Assembly: GCA_964423745.1 (NCBI GenBank)
Contig: CAYRGG010000010.1
Location: 32,412-96,411, forward strand
Direction: 5' to 3'
DNA from: CAYRGG01 sp964423745
Lineage (GTDB): Bacteria; Pseudomonadota; Gammaproteobacteria; Competibacterales; Competibacteraceae
Length of the DNA stretch: 64,000 bases
Under the pieces are notes generated by a model. It saw nothing but the letters and a program-made list of their open reading frames with translations, searched no databases and was not told the origin of the DNA. This document shows positions 27,261 through 36,346 of this stretch, piece after piece; position 1 is the first letter of the stretch, and each line of letters starts with the position of its first letter. Both the position numbers and the translations under genes were made by a program.

Positions 27261-27980
27261 ATGGGCCAACCTGCTGAGCCGAAACAAATACCCTGGACGA
27301 AACCAGAGTTTGAAGGTGCTCTCCATGCGCAGCGATCCCGTTATCATCATCTTCATCCGTTTCATCAACGCATGAATGCCGGGGCTTTGACGCCCCCAGA
27401 AATTCGCCGCTGGGTGGCCAACCGATTTTATTATCAAAGGAGTATTCCCCTAAAGGACGCTGCGATTTTGGCCAATTGCCCTCACCAGGATATCAGGCGG
27501 GCGTGGATTCAGCGTATTATTGACCATGATGGGCGCGAGGTTGGCGAAGGTGGCATCGAAGCCTGGCTAAAGCTAGGCGAGGCAGTAGGGCTACCTAGAG
27601 AAGAACTTCAAGACGAGCGGCACGTCTTACCCGGTGTTCGCTACGCAGTGGATGCCTATGTCAATTTTTGTCGCAGACAACCGTGGGTAGTCGCGATTGC
27701 CGCCTCTCTCACCGAGTTGTTTGGTCCCGACGCCATGCAGGTACGTTTAGCCGCATTGGAGTCTCACTATGCCTGGATCGATCCGGCCGGATTTGACTAC
27801 TTCCGAACACGGCTAAGGCAAGCCCCTCGGGATGCCCGCTATGCCCTCGATACAGTGTTGCAGCACTGCCAAACCCACCAAGCGCAAAAACAGGCGGTGC
27901 AGGCGTTAGCTTTCAAAAGTGATCTCCTTTGGAGCCAGCTGGATGCCATTGAACGCGGCGAGACGCGACCCCAGGAGTAA
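27261..27980 (+). CDS. pqqC: Pyrroloquinoline-quinone synthase PqqC
   Basis: Cofactor-free oxidase that carries out the final eight-electron oxidation and ring closure to PQQ. It is 239 residues and all-helical. Recognised by HLHPFHQRMNAGALTPPEIR near residue 32, WVANRFYYQRSIPLKDAAI near 51 and IIDHDG followed by EGGIEAW near 90. It lies 21 bp after pqqB and 15 bp before pqqD, in one operon. Confidence 0.96.
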   Translation: MGQPAEPKQIPWTKPEFEGALHAQRSRYHHLHPFHQRMNAGALTPPEIRRWVANRFYYQRSIPLKDAAILANCPHQDIRRAWIQRIIDHDGREVGEGGIEAWLKLGEAVGLPREELQDERHVLPGVRYAVDAYVNFCRRQPWVVAIAASLTELFGPDAMQVRLAALESHYAWIDPAGFDYFRTRLRQAPRDARYALDTVLQHCQTHQAQKQAVQALAFKSDLLWSQLDAIERGETRPQE

Positions 27981-27995
27981 TTCATCGAGGCTAAG

Positions 27996-28286
27996 ATGAC
28001 AGTAGAACCTACCGATCTATCCCTCGATCATTTGCGGTTTGCGCCAGGCGTCCGTTTACATTGGAGTGCAGTAAGACAACAACATTGGTTATTGTTTCCA
28101 GAAGGCGCTTTGGCCCTAAACACCTCTGCGGCGGCTATTGTGAGCTGCTGCGATGGTCAGCACAGGTTAGATGGTCTAGTTACCGCCCTGCAAACCCAGT
28201 TCCAACACGTTAACGTCAGCGAAATCGAGGAATTGCTGGTGCACCTCATGGACCGAGGGTTATTAAGGAACCCGGTACAACCATGA
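27996..28286 (+). CDS. pqqD: PqqA-binding chaperone PqqD
   Basis: RiPP recognition element that binds PqqA and presents it to PqqE. It is 96 residues. The fold pattern RFAPGVRLHWSAVRQQHWLL followed by FPEGALALNTSAAAIVSCCDG is typical, with a helical C-terminus ending in VSEIEELLVHLMDRGLL. It overlaps pqqE by four bases (ATGA), consistent with the two proteins acting as a complex. Confidence 0.95.
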   Translation: MTVEPTDLSLDHLRFAPGVRLHWSAVRQQHWLLFPEGALALNTSAAAIVSCCDGQHRLDGLVTALQTQFQHVNVSEIEELLVHLMDRGLLRNPVQP

Positions 28287-29377
28287 CCATCGACCGCCCT
28301 TTAAGTCTGATTGCAGAACTTACCTATCGCTGCCCACTGCGCTGTCCCTATTGTTCAAATCCGCTGAACTATCGCGATAATGCGTATCGTCAAGAGCTTA
28401 CGACACAGCAATGGCTTGAGGTGATTCAACAAGCAGCGGCACTGGGCATTTTACAGCTGGGTTTTACTGGCGGGGAACCCTTGCTAAGGTCCGATTTAGA
28501 GATGATGGTGGAAGCGGCGGCAACGACAGGGATATATACCAGTTTAATCACCGCAGGGAACTTATTGACGAAAGAGCGGGCTGCACGACTGCGAGCCTGT
28601 GGGTTGGATCATGTGCAGATCAGTGTGCAAGATAGCCAGGCTAACGCATCAGATGCCATGGCAGGCGTCCGTTCCTTCGAAAAAAAATTGGCGGCAGCTC
28701 GATGGGTCAAAGAACTCGGCTTTCCCTTAACCATCAACGTGGTTTTGCATCGGCAAAATCTAGACCGGATTGAAGAGATTATAGAACTCTGTATACGTCT
28801 ACAGGCGGATCGCGTGGAATTGGCCAATACGCAGTATTACGGTTGGGCGCTCCACAACCGGGCGTCACTCTTGCCGACCCATACACAATTACAGCACACG
28901 CAAGACGTGGTTGCGAATGCCCAGCAGCAGCGCCCTTTCCCCATGGGTCTGGTGTATGTGCTGCCTGATTACTACACACAATACCCTAAGCCGTGCATGG
29001 GGGGCTGGGGACAAAAAGCTATGGTAGTGGCACCCCATGGAGAGGTTTTGCCTTGCCAGGTGGCCAAATCCATTCCAGACTTAAATTTTGCTAACGTGCG
29101 CGACCATGAGCTGGAGTGGATTTGGTTCGAATCAGAGTCTTTTAATCGCTTCCGTGGTACGGAGTGGATGGCGGAACCCTGCCGGAGTTGTCCCCGTAAA
29201 ACCATTGACTTTGGCGGATGCCGCTGCCAAGCCCTGTTACTGACAGGGAATGCCACAGCGACAGACCCTGCCTGCCATTTATCACCGGATCATCATGTGA
29301 TTGTTGCAGCCCAGGAACAGGCGAAAACCCAAACACCACTGCCTTTGGCATACCGCTCAGTCCAAAAACGCCCATAG
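28283..29377 (+). CDS. pqqE: PqqA peptide cyclase PqqE (radical SAM/SPASM)
   Basis: Forms the carbon-carbon bond between Glu and Tyr of PqqA. It is 364 residues. The radical-SAM cluster motif is C17-x3-C21-x2-C24 (TYRCPLRCPYC), followed by GFTGGEPLLR near residue 60. The C-terminal SPASM domain carries further cysteines in KPCMGGWG, GEVLPCQVA, AEPCRSCPRK and GGCRCQALLL. The gene closes the pqqABCDE set. No pqqF or pqqG protease gene is present in the window. Confidence 0.96.
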   Translation: MTIDRPLSLIAELTYRCPLRCPYCSNPLNYRDNAYRQELTTQQWLEVIQQAAALGILQLGFTGGEPLLRSDLEMMVEAAATTGIYTSLITAGNLLTKERAARLRACGLDHVQISVQDSQANASDAMAGVRSFEKKLAAARWVKELGFPLTINVVLHRQNLDRIEEIIELCIRLQADRVELANTQYYGWALHNRASLLPTHTQLQHTQDVVANAQQQRPFPMGLVYVLPDYYTQYPKPCMGGWGQKAMVVAPHGEVLPCQVAKSIPDLNFANVRDHELEWIWFESESFNRFRGTEWMAEPCRSCPRKTIDFGGCRCQALLLTGNATATDPACHLSPDHHVIVAAQEQAKTQTPLPLAYRSVQKRP

Positions 29378-29388
29378 GAAAGCGAACC

Positions 29389-30636
29389 ATGTTTCAACTA
29401 GATAGCAAATCCGTTAAGAAAGTAAAGATTTACGGCATGATGACCTTGGGCAACTTACTGATGCTTTTAGGAGCGATGGGGTGTGCTGGCCCATTCAACT
29501 TCCCAACCAGCGCCCAAGCGTCATCATCGGTGTCCAGCGAGCCTACGGAGGCTGCTGGAGAGACCGGCAACAATCCCGACTTTCAGCCTGTCACGTTGTT
29601 GGAAGACTTGGAACACCCTTGGGGTCTTGCCTGGTTGCCCGATGGCGGGATGTTGATTACGGAAAGACCAGGGCGATTGCGGATTGCTCAGAACAACGTG
29701 TTAGATCCGACACCGATCCCGGGAGTGCCCGAGGTTTTTGCCGAAGGTCAAGGTGGCTTCATGGATGTCTCCCTGCATCCTCGCTTTGCAGAAAATCGTT
29801 TGGTGTACTTCACTTACTCTCATGGTACCCCATCAGCCAACCGCACCCGCGTTGCCCGAGCCACCTTTGATGGTAATGCACTGACGGATTGGCAAGTGAT
29901 CTTCGAGGTTTCCCAAGCTAAATCGAGAGGAGCACATTTCGGATCTCGCATGGTCTGGCTGCCCGATGAAACCCTGCTGGTGTCCATTGGTGATGGTGGT
30001 AATCCCCCTATTGAACTGGATGGTGAATTTATCCGTCAGCAAGCGCAAAATCTTGGCAGCCATCTTGGTAAAGTGATACGCATAAATGATGACGGTTCTA
30101 TACCCATTGACAATCCCTTTGTGGCCGACGCTAATGCCGAACCTACCGTGTGGAGTTATGGGCATCGCAACATTCAAGGACTCACCTTTGATCCGATTGC
30201 GAATCGGGTGTGGGCCACCGAACACGGCGCCCGTGGCGGTGATGAAGTGAATCTCGTCGAGGCGGGGGAAAATTATGGTTGGCCTCTAGCTACCCACAGT
30301 CGCGAATATTCTGGGGGCATTATCTCTCCCGAACAGTCCTTACCGGGCATGATCGACCCCAAATTAGTGTGGCCATCCACAGTGGCCCCCTCTGGCTTGG
30401 CTTTTTATACGGGCAACCAGTTTCCTCAGTGGCAAGGCGATCTGTTTGCCGGTGGCTTGGTTACCGAAGATGTCCGCCGCATTGAGCTGGACGAAGTGGG
30501 CAACGTGGTGAACGAAGAATCTATTGCCATCGGTCAACGGGTGCGGGATGTACGCCAGGGACCCGATGGATTGTTGTATATTCTAACGGATGAAACCAAT
30601 GGACAACTGATTCGGCTTGAACCGGTGGCGAGTTAA
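29389..30636 (+). CDS. PQQ-dependent aldose-type sugar dehydrogenase, exported
   Basis: Predicted periplasmic soluble quinoprotein related to aldose sugar dehydrogenase (YliI) and GdhB, 415 residues from ATG 29389. An N-terminal hydrophobic segment ends MLLGAMGCAG, giving either a lipoprotein-like cysteine (the -3 Ala is unusual) or a normal signal cleavage. A Ser/Glu-rich linker leads to a six-bladed propeller beginning EHPWGLAWLPDGGMLITERP. Other family motifs are AHFGSRMVWLPD, LLVSIGDGGN, SHLGKVIRIN, SYGHRNIQGLTFDP and TEHGARGGDEVN. It starts 11 bp after pqqE, so cofactor synthesis and its likely user are co-transcribed. The frame is open upstream inside pqqE, but those residues lack a signal peptide. 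Confidence 0.9.
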   Translation: MFQLDSKSVKKVKIYGMMTLGNLLMLLGAMGCAGPFNFPTSAQASSSVSSEPTEAAGETGNNPDFQPVTLLEDLEHPWGLAWLPDGGMLITERPGRLRIAQNNVLDPTPIPGVPEVFAEGQGGFMDVSLHPRFAENRLVYFTYSHGTPSANRTRVARATFDGNALTDWQVIFEVSQAKSRGAHFGSRMVWLPDETLLVSIGDGGNPPIELDGEFIRQQAQNLGSHLGKVIRINDDGSIPIDNPFVADANAEPTVWSYGHRNIQGLTFDPIANRVWATEHGARGGDEVNLVEAGENYGWPLATHSREYSGGIISPEQSLPGMIDPKLVWPSTVAPSGLAFYTGNQFPQWQGDLFAGGLVTEDVRRIELDEVGNVVNEESIAIGQRVRDVRQGPDGLLYILTDETNGQLIRLEPVAS

Positions 30637-30699
30637 CGTCCCACCGTGGCATCGGCCAACGTTTTAATTTGAGACTCCTTTGGAAGAATCGGTAAAGTG

Positions 30700-31296
30700 A
30701 TGCAACCGTCAACGCAAAAATTAGTTTCACCACAAACCTATTTAGTCCTAGAAAGAAAAGCAGAGACTAAAAATGAATATTACAAGGGAGAAATATTCGC
30801 TATGGCAGGAGCCAGCAGAGCGCACAATTTAATAGCAACCAATATGATTAGATGGTTAGGTAACCAATTGGTGGAGCGTCCCTGTAGCGTGTACTCCAGC
30901 GACATGAAAGTAAAAATAGCTAAAATTGATAAGTATACCTATCCCGATATGGTTATCACCTGTGAAGAAGAAAAATTCGAAGATAAAGAAGAAGATGTAT
31001 TGCTAAACCCTATAGTCATTATAGAAATCCTATCGGATTCTACAGAAGCTTATGATAGGGGAAAGAAATTTTCTCATTATCAATATATAAGCTCATTTAT
31101 GGAATATGTGTTGGTGTCACAAGATACCTATAAAGTGGAAAGGTTTATACGCCAACAAGCTAATAAATGGCTATACGAGGCATTTCATACTATCGATGAT
31201 GTATTAATCATAGAATCAATAGATTGCAAGCTTCCTATGAAAGAAATATATCGAAAAGTCGAGTTTGAAAACACGCATTATAAATTAACAACCTGA
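30700..31296 (+). CDS. Uma2-family (DUF820) putative endonuclease
   Basis: 198 residues with the PD-(D/E)XK-type core of the Uma2 family: YYKGEIFAMAGAS near residue 27, YTYPDMVITCEE near 85 (catalytic Asp), LNPIVIIEILSDST near 107 (Glu), and YDRGKKFSHYQYISSFMEYV (Lys). Cellular function of the family is unsettled; members are abundant in cyanobacteria and some sulfur bacteria and may spread with mobile DNA. The gene is more AT-rich than the pqq genes before it, which fits transfer. A GTG directly before the ATG is an alternative start. Confidence 0.85.
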   Translation: MQPSTQKLVSPQTYLVLERKAETKNEYYKGEIFAMAGASRAHNLIATNMIRWLGNQLVERPCSVYSSDMKVKIAKIDKYTYPDMVITCEEEKFEDKEEDVLLNPIVIIEILSDSTEAYDRGKKFSHYQYISSFMEYVLVSQDTYKVERFIRQQANKWLYEAFHTIDDVLIIESIDCKLPMKEIYRKVEFENTHYKLTT

Positions 31297-31353
31297 GTCA
31301 GAGTAGGCCGACCACCCTGGTGGGTTACGACGACCTATTCCTATCTTACCCTC

Positions 31354-32304
31354 TTAAGCCCAGAAGTCGCCGCCCTCGTATGTCACGCCGGGGATAAACC
31401 AATCTTGTAAATCCAGATAACGGAAGCGAGTGTCGACGCTATCCAGCCTTTCCCGAGCTTTGGCTGAAAGCCTGTGGGATCCGGCTGCGAAATTTTGGGC
31501 GATTCGGTCCGAATTTGTAGATTTAGGAATTACACTGGTGCCCCGATGGATGGCCCAGGCAATAAGCAGCTGACCCGGTGTCAAACCCTCGTCGGCCGCA
31601 ATGCTTTTCACCACCGAGTTCTCCAAAAGCGGCGGCTCATCCCTGCGTTTCAAAGCGTCGGGTCGGTCAAGGGAACCTAACGGCGAATACGCCGTGAGAT
31701 GTATGCTATTGTCACGGCAGTAGTCTAACAATTCATTCTGGGGGTTATAGGGATGCAGCTCCACTTGGTTGACGGTTGGAACGACACCCGTCTCTGTGCT
31801 CAACCGCTCAAGCTTCGAAATACTAAAGTTGGAAACCCCAACGCTTTTTACAAGACCCTTGTCGCGAAGCTTCAGCATGGCTTCAAAGGTTTTTGCTAGA
31901 GGCACCTCGGAAAGCGGCCAGAAACCCTCGGGACCCTCCGGTAGAACCGTACCGGGGCGAAAAGCGACAGGCCAATGCATTAGATAGAGGTCCACATAGT
32001 CAAGGCCAAGCATACTAAGCGTGTCCCGGCAGCCAGTCTCCACGTCGTCTGGTCCATGAAAACTGTTCCACAGTTTGGAGGTTAAAAAAACCGCTTCACG
32101 GGTCACTACACCCTCCTCGATCGATTCGCGGATTGCTCGACCCACCTCCTTCTCGTTCTCGTAGATCCAGGCCCCGTCAATGTGGCGATAACCAACCCGA
32201 AGGGCTTCTTTAACAGCCTGGTAGGCGCTATCTTCCTGGGATTTCCAAGTGCCTAAACCGAGCGCCGGAATCGTGTTTCCGTCGTTGAGGGTAAATGTCT
32301 TCAT
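31354..32304 (-). CDS. Aldo/keto reductase
   Basis: NADPH-dependent carbonyl reductase of 316 residues. The catalytic tetrad can be placed: D43 (HIDGAWIYEN), Y48, K77 (FLTSKLW) and H110 (YLMHWP). The cofactor region includes VGVSNFSISKLERL near residue 157 and SVIPKSTNSDRIAQN near 255. The natural substrate cannot be read. Its neighbours on both sides are on the opposite strand, so it is probably a single-gene unit. Confidence 0.93.
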   Translation of the reverse strand: MKTFTLNDGNTIPALGLGTWKSQEDSAYQAVKEALRVGYRHIDGAWIYENEKEVGRAIRESIEEGVVTREAVFLTSKLWNSFHGPDDVETGCRDTLSMLGLDYVDLYLMHWPVAFRPGTVLPEGPEGFWPLSEVPLAKTFEAMLKLRDKGLVKSVGVSNFSISKLERLSTETGVVPTVNQVELHPYNPQNELLDYCRDNSIHLTAYSPLGSLDRPDALKRRDEPPLLENSVVKSIAADEGLTPGQLLIAWAIHRGTSVIPKSTNSDRIAQNFAAGSHRLSAKARERLDSVDTRFRYLDLQDWFIPGVTYEGGDFWA

Positions 32305-32482
32305 GGATATTTCTCCAGATGCTTGCTCTGTGGGTTATGATGTCTCCATTCCATAATACTTTAATCTCGTGTTATTAAATCGTGTTGAACTTAACTAATA
32401 TTGTAACGCAGGGGAATTACTAATCGTTGGGTTTGTCGCATAGGTATCGGCTAAGTTGTGACGCTCTATGCAGGAGAAGTTT

Positions 32483-32857
32483 ATGTTTAACCGCAGTTAC
32501 TGGTTTATTTTTCTAGTTGCTCTGACGGCACTGGTTGCTAGTAGCAGCGCCCTGGCCCACCACGGCTGGCGCTGGACCACGGGTAACAACATTGAACTGA
32601 CCGGCACCATCGTCGAAGCCCAGCTCGGTAACCCCCATGGCATACTTAGCGTCCAGGTCGACGACGAAAACTGGACTATTGAAGTAGGCCAACCCTGGCG
32701 AAACGAACAAGCCGGGTTAAAAACGGGCGATCTCGCTCCCGGCGTCGAGATTACTGCCGTGGGTGAACCGTCGAACGACCTGGAACAGCGCGTACTGAAA
32801 GCCGAACGGTTGCGGATTGGCGGCACCCTATACGATCTCTATCCAGAAAGGAGCTAA
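32483..32857 (+). CDS. Exported DUF6152-like protein
   Basis: 124 residues starting at ATG 32483, preceded by AGGAGA; an ATG at 32468 lies upstream of that Shine-Dalgarno and is less likely. The signal peptide FIFLVALTALVASSSALA is followed at once by HHGWRWTTGNNIELTGTIVE, a conserved start of DUF6152 proteins, and a small beta domain. Function is unknown. It precedes a membrane gene by 17 bp, a pairing I recall for these families, so the two probably act together. Confidence 0.75.
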   Translation: MFNRSYWFIFLVALTALVASSSALAHHGWRWTTGNNIELTGTIVEAQLGNPHGILSVQVDDENWTIEVGQPWRNEQAGLKTGDLAPGVEITAVGEPSNDLEQRVLKAERLRIGGTLYDLYPERS

Positions 32858-32874
32858 ACTAGCTAGACTACGGG

Positions 32875-33342
32875 ATGACCGAATGGCTGATATGGCTAGA
32901 GTCTCTATCACCGGTGACAGCTCTGCGCAGCTCGATTGTGCTCTACCCGGTAGTCAATGCCCTGCACATTATCGGCATCGGTCTGCTACTGGGGACGATT
33001 GTAGCCGTTGATTTACGGATTATCGGCCTTTGGCAGGCCCAGCGTTGGCGACAAGGGTTACATGAATTGCTGCCGTTAGCCCGACTAGGCTTCGCTCTGG
33101 CTGTGGTCAGCGGCGCATGGCTTTTTTCCATTCGCGCTACGGAATACATCGGCAACCCGGCCCTACAGCTAAAGCTGGTGCTGATCGCGATAGCTTTGCT
33201 TAATGTTATGACGTTTCATATTCTGTGGCGACGCGCCGATACTAACCTTAAGCCAACCACCAGCTTACGGCTTAGCGCCGGTCTGTCGCTGGCGCTGTGG
33301 TTGGCCTGCATATTCGCTGGCCGCGCTATCGGTTTTCTTTGA
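32875..33342 (+). CDS. Integral membrane protein, DUF6644-like
   Basis: 155 residues with four or five hydrophobic helices. The start MTEWLIWLESLSPVTALRSS and the helix LYPVVNALHIIGIGLLLGTI, with a conserved-looking His, are typical of DUF6644 proteins. Another helix contains the His of TFHILWRR. It has no known activity; the His-bearing helices would suit haem or metal binding, which is speculation. Its 3' end overlaps the convergent aminotransferase gene by 78 bp. Confidence 0.7.
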   Translation: MTEWLIWLESLSPVTALRSSIVLYPVVNALHIIGIGLLLGTIVAVDLRIIGLWQAQRWRQGLHELLPLARLGFALAVVSGAWLFSIRATEYIGNPALQLKLVLIAIALLNVMTFHILWRRADTNLKPTTSLRLSAGLSLALWLACIFAGRAIGFL

Positions 33343-34437
33343 CAACACGCCTGCAATAACCCCCACCACTTCGTCCACCTGCGCTTCCTGCATCTCGGGA
33401 AAGATAGGCAGTGACAGGCATTGTTGGGCGACAGCCTCAGCCACCGGCAATGACACGTTGCAGTAATCCTTGGCGAAAGCCCTTTGCCGATGCAGAGGAA
33501 TTGGGTAGTAAACAGCACAGCCGATACCCGCTGCCTGTAGGGCTGCCATAACCGCGTCCCGTTGTGATGTCAAAATCGTATATTGATGATATACATGCTG
33601 CCCTGCCTCATCGGCAAAGGGCAGTGTTATGCCTGGCAACTGGCCTAAACGCTGGTCATAACACTGGGCAATAGCGCATCGTTGCTCATTATAACGGTCA
33701 ATATGCTTGAGTTTTGTCCGTAATACCACCGCCTGCAGCTCGTCGAGGCGGCTGTTAAAACCGATTGTGTCATGATGATAACGCTGGCGACTGCCATGAT
33801 TGCGCAGGGCCCGCAAATATTCGGCTAGTGCTTGGGAAGAGGTAATGACCATACCGCCATCCCCATAACCACCCAGGTTCTTACTGGGAAAAAAGCTAAA
33901 ACAACCGGCTGCGCCGAAGGTGCCCGTCATTTGCCCCTCTCGACTGGCTCCAAAAGATTGGGCGCAATCCTCAATGATCTGCAGACCGTATTGATTTGCA
34001 ATGCCCATTAATTCACCCATTGCCGCAGGCTGACCAAACAGGTGAACGGGGATAATAGCGCGGGTAGCCGAGGTAATAGACGAGATTAGCTTTTCTGTAT
34101 CTAGATTAAAGGTCCGGGGATCGATATCCACAAAGACTGGCTCAGCACCCACATAGTGGATAGCCTCCACTGTGGCAACAAAGGTAAAGGGGGTAGTAAT
34201 AACCTGATGACTGGGACCAATACCCAAGGCAACTAAGGCAAGATGTAACGCATCAGTGCCCGATGCACAGGTCACACTATGGCCAGCATTGAGATAATCA
34301 GCCACTTCTTGTTCAAAAGCAGCGACTTGAGGACCCATCACGAATTGGCCACTGTCGAACACCGATTGGATTCCCTTTTGGATCTCGTCCTGTAGCTCCG
34401 CGTGTTGGGCTTTTAGATCCACCATCGGTATGGTCAT
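33265..34437 (-). CDS. PLP-dependent sugar aminotransferase, GnnB-like (DegT/DnrJ/EryC1/StrS family)
   Basis: 390 residues. Family landmarks are MVDLKAQHAELQDEI at the start, CASGTDALHLALVALGI near residue 58, the Asp of QIIEDCAQSFGAS near 152, and the PLP lysine in FSFFPSKNLGGYGDGGM near 180. The gene overlaps the preceding oxidoreductase by four bases and both follow an LpxL-like gene, so a GnnB role (transamination of 3-keto-UDP-GlcNAc to UDP-GlcNAc3N for lipid A) is plausible. A role in O-antigen sugar synthesis is the alternative. The last 25 residues are an unusual hydrophilic extension encoded opposite the 3' end of the DUF6644-like gene. Confidence 0.85.
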   Translation of the reverse strand: MTIPMVDLKAQHAELQDEIQKGIQSVFDSGQFVMGPQVAAFEQEVADYLNAGHSVTCASGTDALHLALVALGIGPSHQVITTPFTFVATVEAIHYVGAEPVFVDIDPRTFNLDTEKLISSITSATRAIIPVHLFGQPAAMGELMGIANQYGLQIIEDCAQSFGASREGQMTGTFGAAGCFSFFPSKNLGGYGDGGMVITSSQALAEYLRALRNHGSRQRYHHDTIGFNSRLDELQAVVLRTKLKHIDRYNEQRCAIAQCYDQRLGQLPGITLPFADEAGQHVYHQYTILTSQRDAVMAALQAAGIGCAVYYPIPLHRQRAFAKDYCNVSLPVAEAVAQQCLSLPIFPEMQEAQVDEVVGVIAGVLSKKTDSAASEYAGQPQRQRQTGAKP

Positions 34438-35414
34438 GGTCCGTCCCCGCTTTGCGAGGCAGCAGCCGCAGTCGGTCGGTTAGCAGTCACTTGGCGAGTG
34501 ATTTCAATAGCCATTTCCAACGCTCGCTTGCCCTCATCGCCAGTGACTAACGGTGGTGTTTCATTCTGGATTGCCGCAACAAAAGCAGCAATCTCGGCTT
34601 GCAAGGGATCGGCTGCGGCAAACGTCTGCTGGTTACTAACGATAGGTGTTGCGCTCACGTCAAAGGTTTCTTGATTTTTACGATGGACCGCTAATTTTCG
34701 ATTTTGAAAATCCACTGTTATATAGGCATCCGGTTGAAACAGGCGCATCTTGCGTTCTGCTTTAAAACTCACCCGGCTGGCTGTGACGTTGGCAACACAG
34801 CCATTGACAAACTGAATGCGGGCATTGGCGATGTCAATATACTCAGACAATACTGGAATGCCATTGGCGTCAATACGGGTTACAGGAGCATCCACCAGAT
34901 GAAGGATAATGTCGATATCATGGATCATAAGATCCAAAACCACATTAGTGTCCATACCCCGGGGTTTGTAGGGCGCTAAGCGATGGGATTCAATAAATAG
35001 CGGCTGCTGGACGACTTTTTCTAAAGCAAGTACGGCAGGATTAAAACGCTCCAAGTGCCCAATTTGTAGTACTCGATGATGCTGTTTCGATAACGCGATG
35101 AGATTTTGAGCTTCCTCAACGGTAGTCGCCATGGGTTTCTCTAACAATACATGTAAGCCATGGGTGAGACAATCTTTAGCGATCACATAGTGAGATCCGG
35201 TCGGCACCGCAATAACAACCGCATCTACGCTCCCAAACAGGTGACGGTAATCAACAACCGCTTCCACGCCTAGACGTTGGGCTACCTGGTAGGCTACCCC
35301 ATAATTCGCATCGGCCACGGCGATAAGTTGAGCAGCGGAGAAATTAATTAATTTCTCCGCATGAAAGGCACCCAAATACCCAACACCGATGACTGCGGTT
35401 CGCACTGGAAGCAT
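34434..35414 (-). CDS. Gfo/Idh/MocA-family oxidoreductase, GnnA-like
   Basis: 326 residues. The N-terminal NAD-binding fold is VIGVGYLGAFHAEKL, followed by VVIAVPTGSHYVIA and the conserved LHVLLEKPMATTVEEAQNL near residue 90. The C-terminal domain holds DLMIHDIDIILHLV, with a putative active-site His, near 162. Paired with the next aminotransferase and the LpxL-like gene, it could oxidise the 3-hydroxyl of UDP-GlcNAc, as GnnA does. The C-terminal tail is Ala/Ser/Gly-rich. Confidence 0.85.
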   Translation of the reverse strand: MLPVRTAVIGVGYLGAFHAEKLINFSAAQLIAVADANYGVAYQVAQRLGVEAVVDYRHLFGSVDAVVIAVPTGSHYVIAKDCLTHGLHVLLEKPMATTVEEAQNLIALSKQHHRVLQIGHLERFNPAVLALEKVVQQPLFIESHRLAPYKPRGMDTNVVLDLMIHDIDIILHLVDAPVTRIDANGIPVLSEYIDIANARIQFVNGCVANVTASRVSFKAERKMRLFQPDAYITVDFQNRKLAVHRKNQETFDVSATPIVSNQQTFAAADPLQAEIAAFVAAIQNETPPLVTGDEGKRALEMAIEITRQVTANRPTAAAASQSGDGP

Positions 35415-35422
35415 AGAGTTTA

Positions 35423-36346
35423 TTAATTTTCCATGTCGTAGACGTTTTCCAACCCAGCCGGTCCTGTCTTAAAACGCCGGTGTATCCACAAGTATTGCTC
35501 AGGCGCTTGGCGCACCCAACCCTCCACTAGCCGATTAATACGTACAGCATCCGCCGTTAGGTCTGCACTGGGAAAATTTTTCAAAGGGGGCAATACAGTC
35601 AACCGGTAGCTCGCCTTGCCCGGTAACCGTTTTACAAAATAAGGCACGACGGGAGCGCCGCTAAGCCGTGCTAGCCGAGAAGTCGCCGTGACGGTAAAGG
35701 TAGGAACGTTGAAAAACGGTGCTGACACACTGTGTTTTGGCCCATAGTTTTGATCGGGCGCATACCACACCACATGGCCTTTTTTAAGACTACGTAACAA
35801 ACTCCGTATATCTTTTCTGGCAATGGGCGCAAGCCGCGCATGACGCAGGCGTTTTTGGTAAATAAACATTTCAAAAAGGGGATTGCGGTGAGGACGGTAA
35901 AGAGCATGAAACGGTTGCTCCAGGGCAATAAAGCGGGCGCCAAGTTCTAAGTGAACAAAATGCGCTGTTAGCAAAATAACACCTTTATTCACAGCTAACG
36001 CCCGTTTCAAATGGGCCATGCCCTCTACATGAACCAAGCGGGCCACACGAGCATCAGACCCCCACCAAGCCAAGGCCGTTTCAAACAACCCTGTCCCCAA
36101 CGCCGCACAGTGATCCCGCAGCAGTCGTTTTTGTCGCTGCGGCGTCCATTCCGGAAAACATAAACGTATATTCACTGAGGCTATACGCAACCGATATCGG
36201 GCGAGCGATCCAAAAAGCCGACTGAGCAAGCGCCCTAAAAACAGTTGCCAAGCAACGGGAAGCAGGGACAGCAATCGCATCAAACCCAAGATAAACCAGA
36301 CAACCCAATAACGAGGACCTATAAATCGTCTAACGCTGTTATCCAT
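35423..36346 (-). CDS. LpxL/LpxM-like lipid A acyltransferase
   Basis: Late lipid A (Kdo-dependent or related) secondary acyltransferase, 307 residues, inner membrane. An N-terminal hydrophobic anchor covers about residues 13-36. The catalytic H-x4-E motif is H129 and E134 (LLTAHFVHLELGARF). Other conserved blocks are FHALYRPHRNPLFE near 147, VVWYAPDQNYGPKHSVSAPF near 190 and EQYLWIHRRFK near 286. It starts one base after the FHA-ATPase stop and is followed nine bases later by the GnnA-like gene, so all four form one operon. Confidence 0.9.
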   Translation of the reverse strand: MDNSVRRFIGPRYWVVWFILGLMRLLSLLPVAWQLFLGRLLSRLFGSLARYRLRIASVNIRLCFPEWTPQRQKRLLRDHCAALGTGLFETALAWWGSDARVARLVHVEGMAHLKRALAVNKGVILLTAHFVHLELGARFIALEQPFHALYRPHRNPLFEMFIYQKRLRHARLAPIARKDIRSLLRSLKKGHVVWYAPDQNYGPKHSVSAPFFNVPTFTVTATSRLARLSGAPVVPYFVKRLPGKASYRLTVLPPLKNFPSADLTADAVRINRLVEGWVRQAPEQYLWIHRRFKTGPAGLENVYDMEN

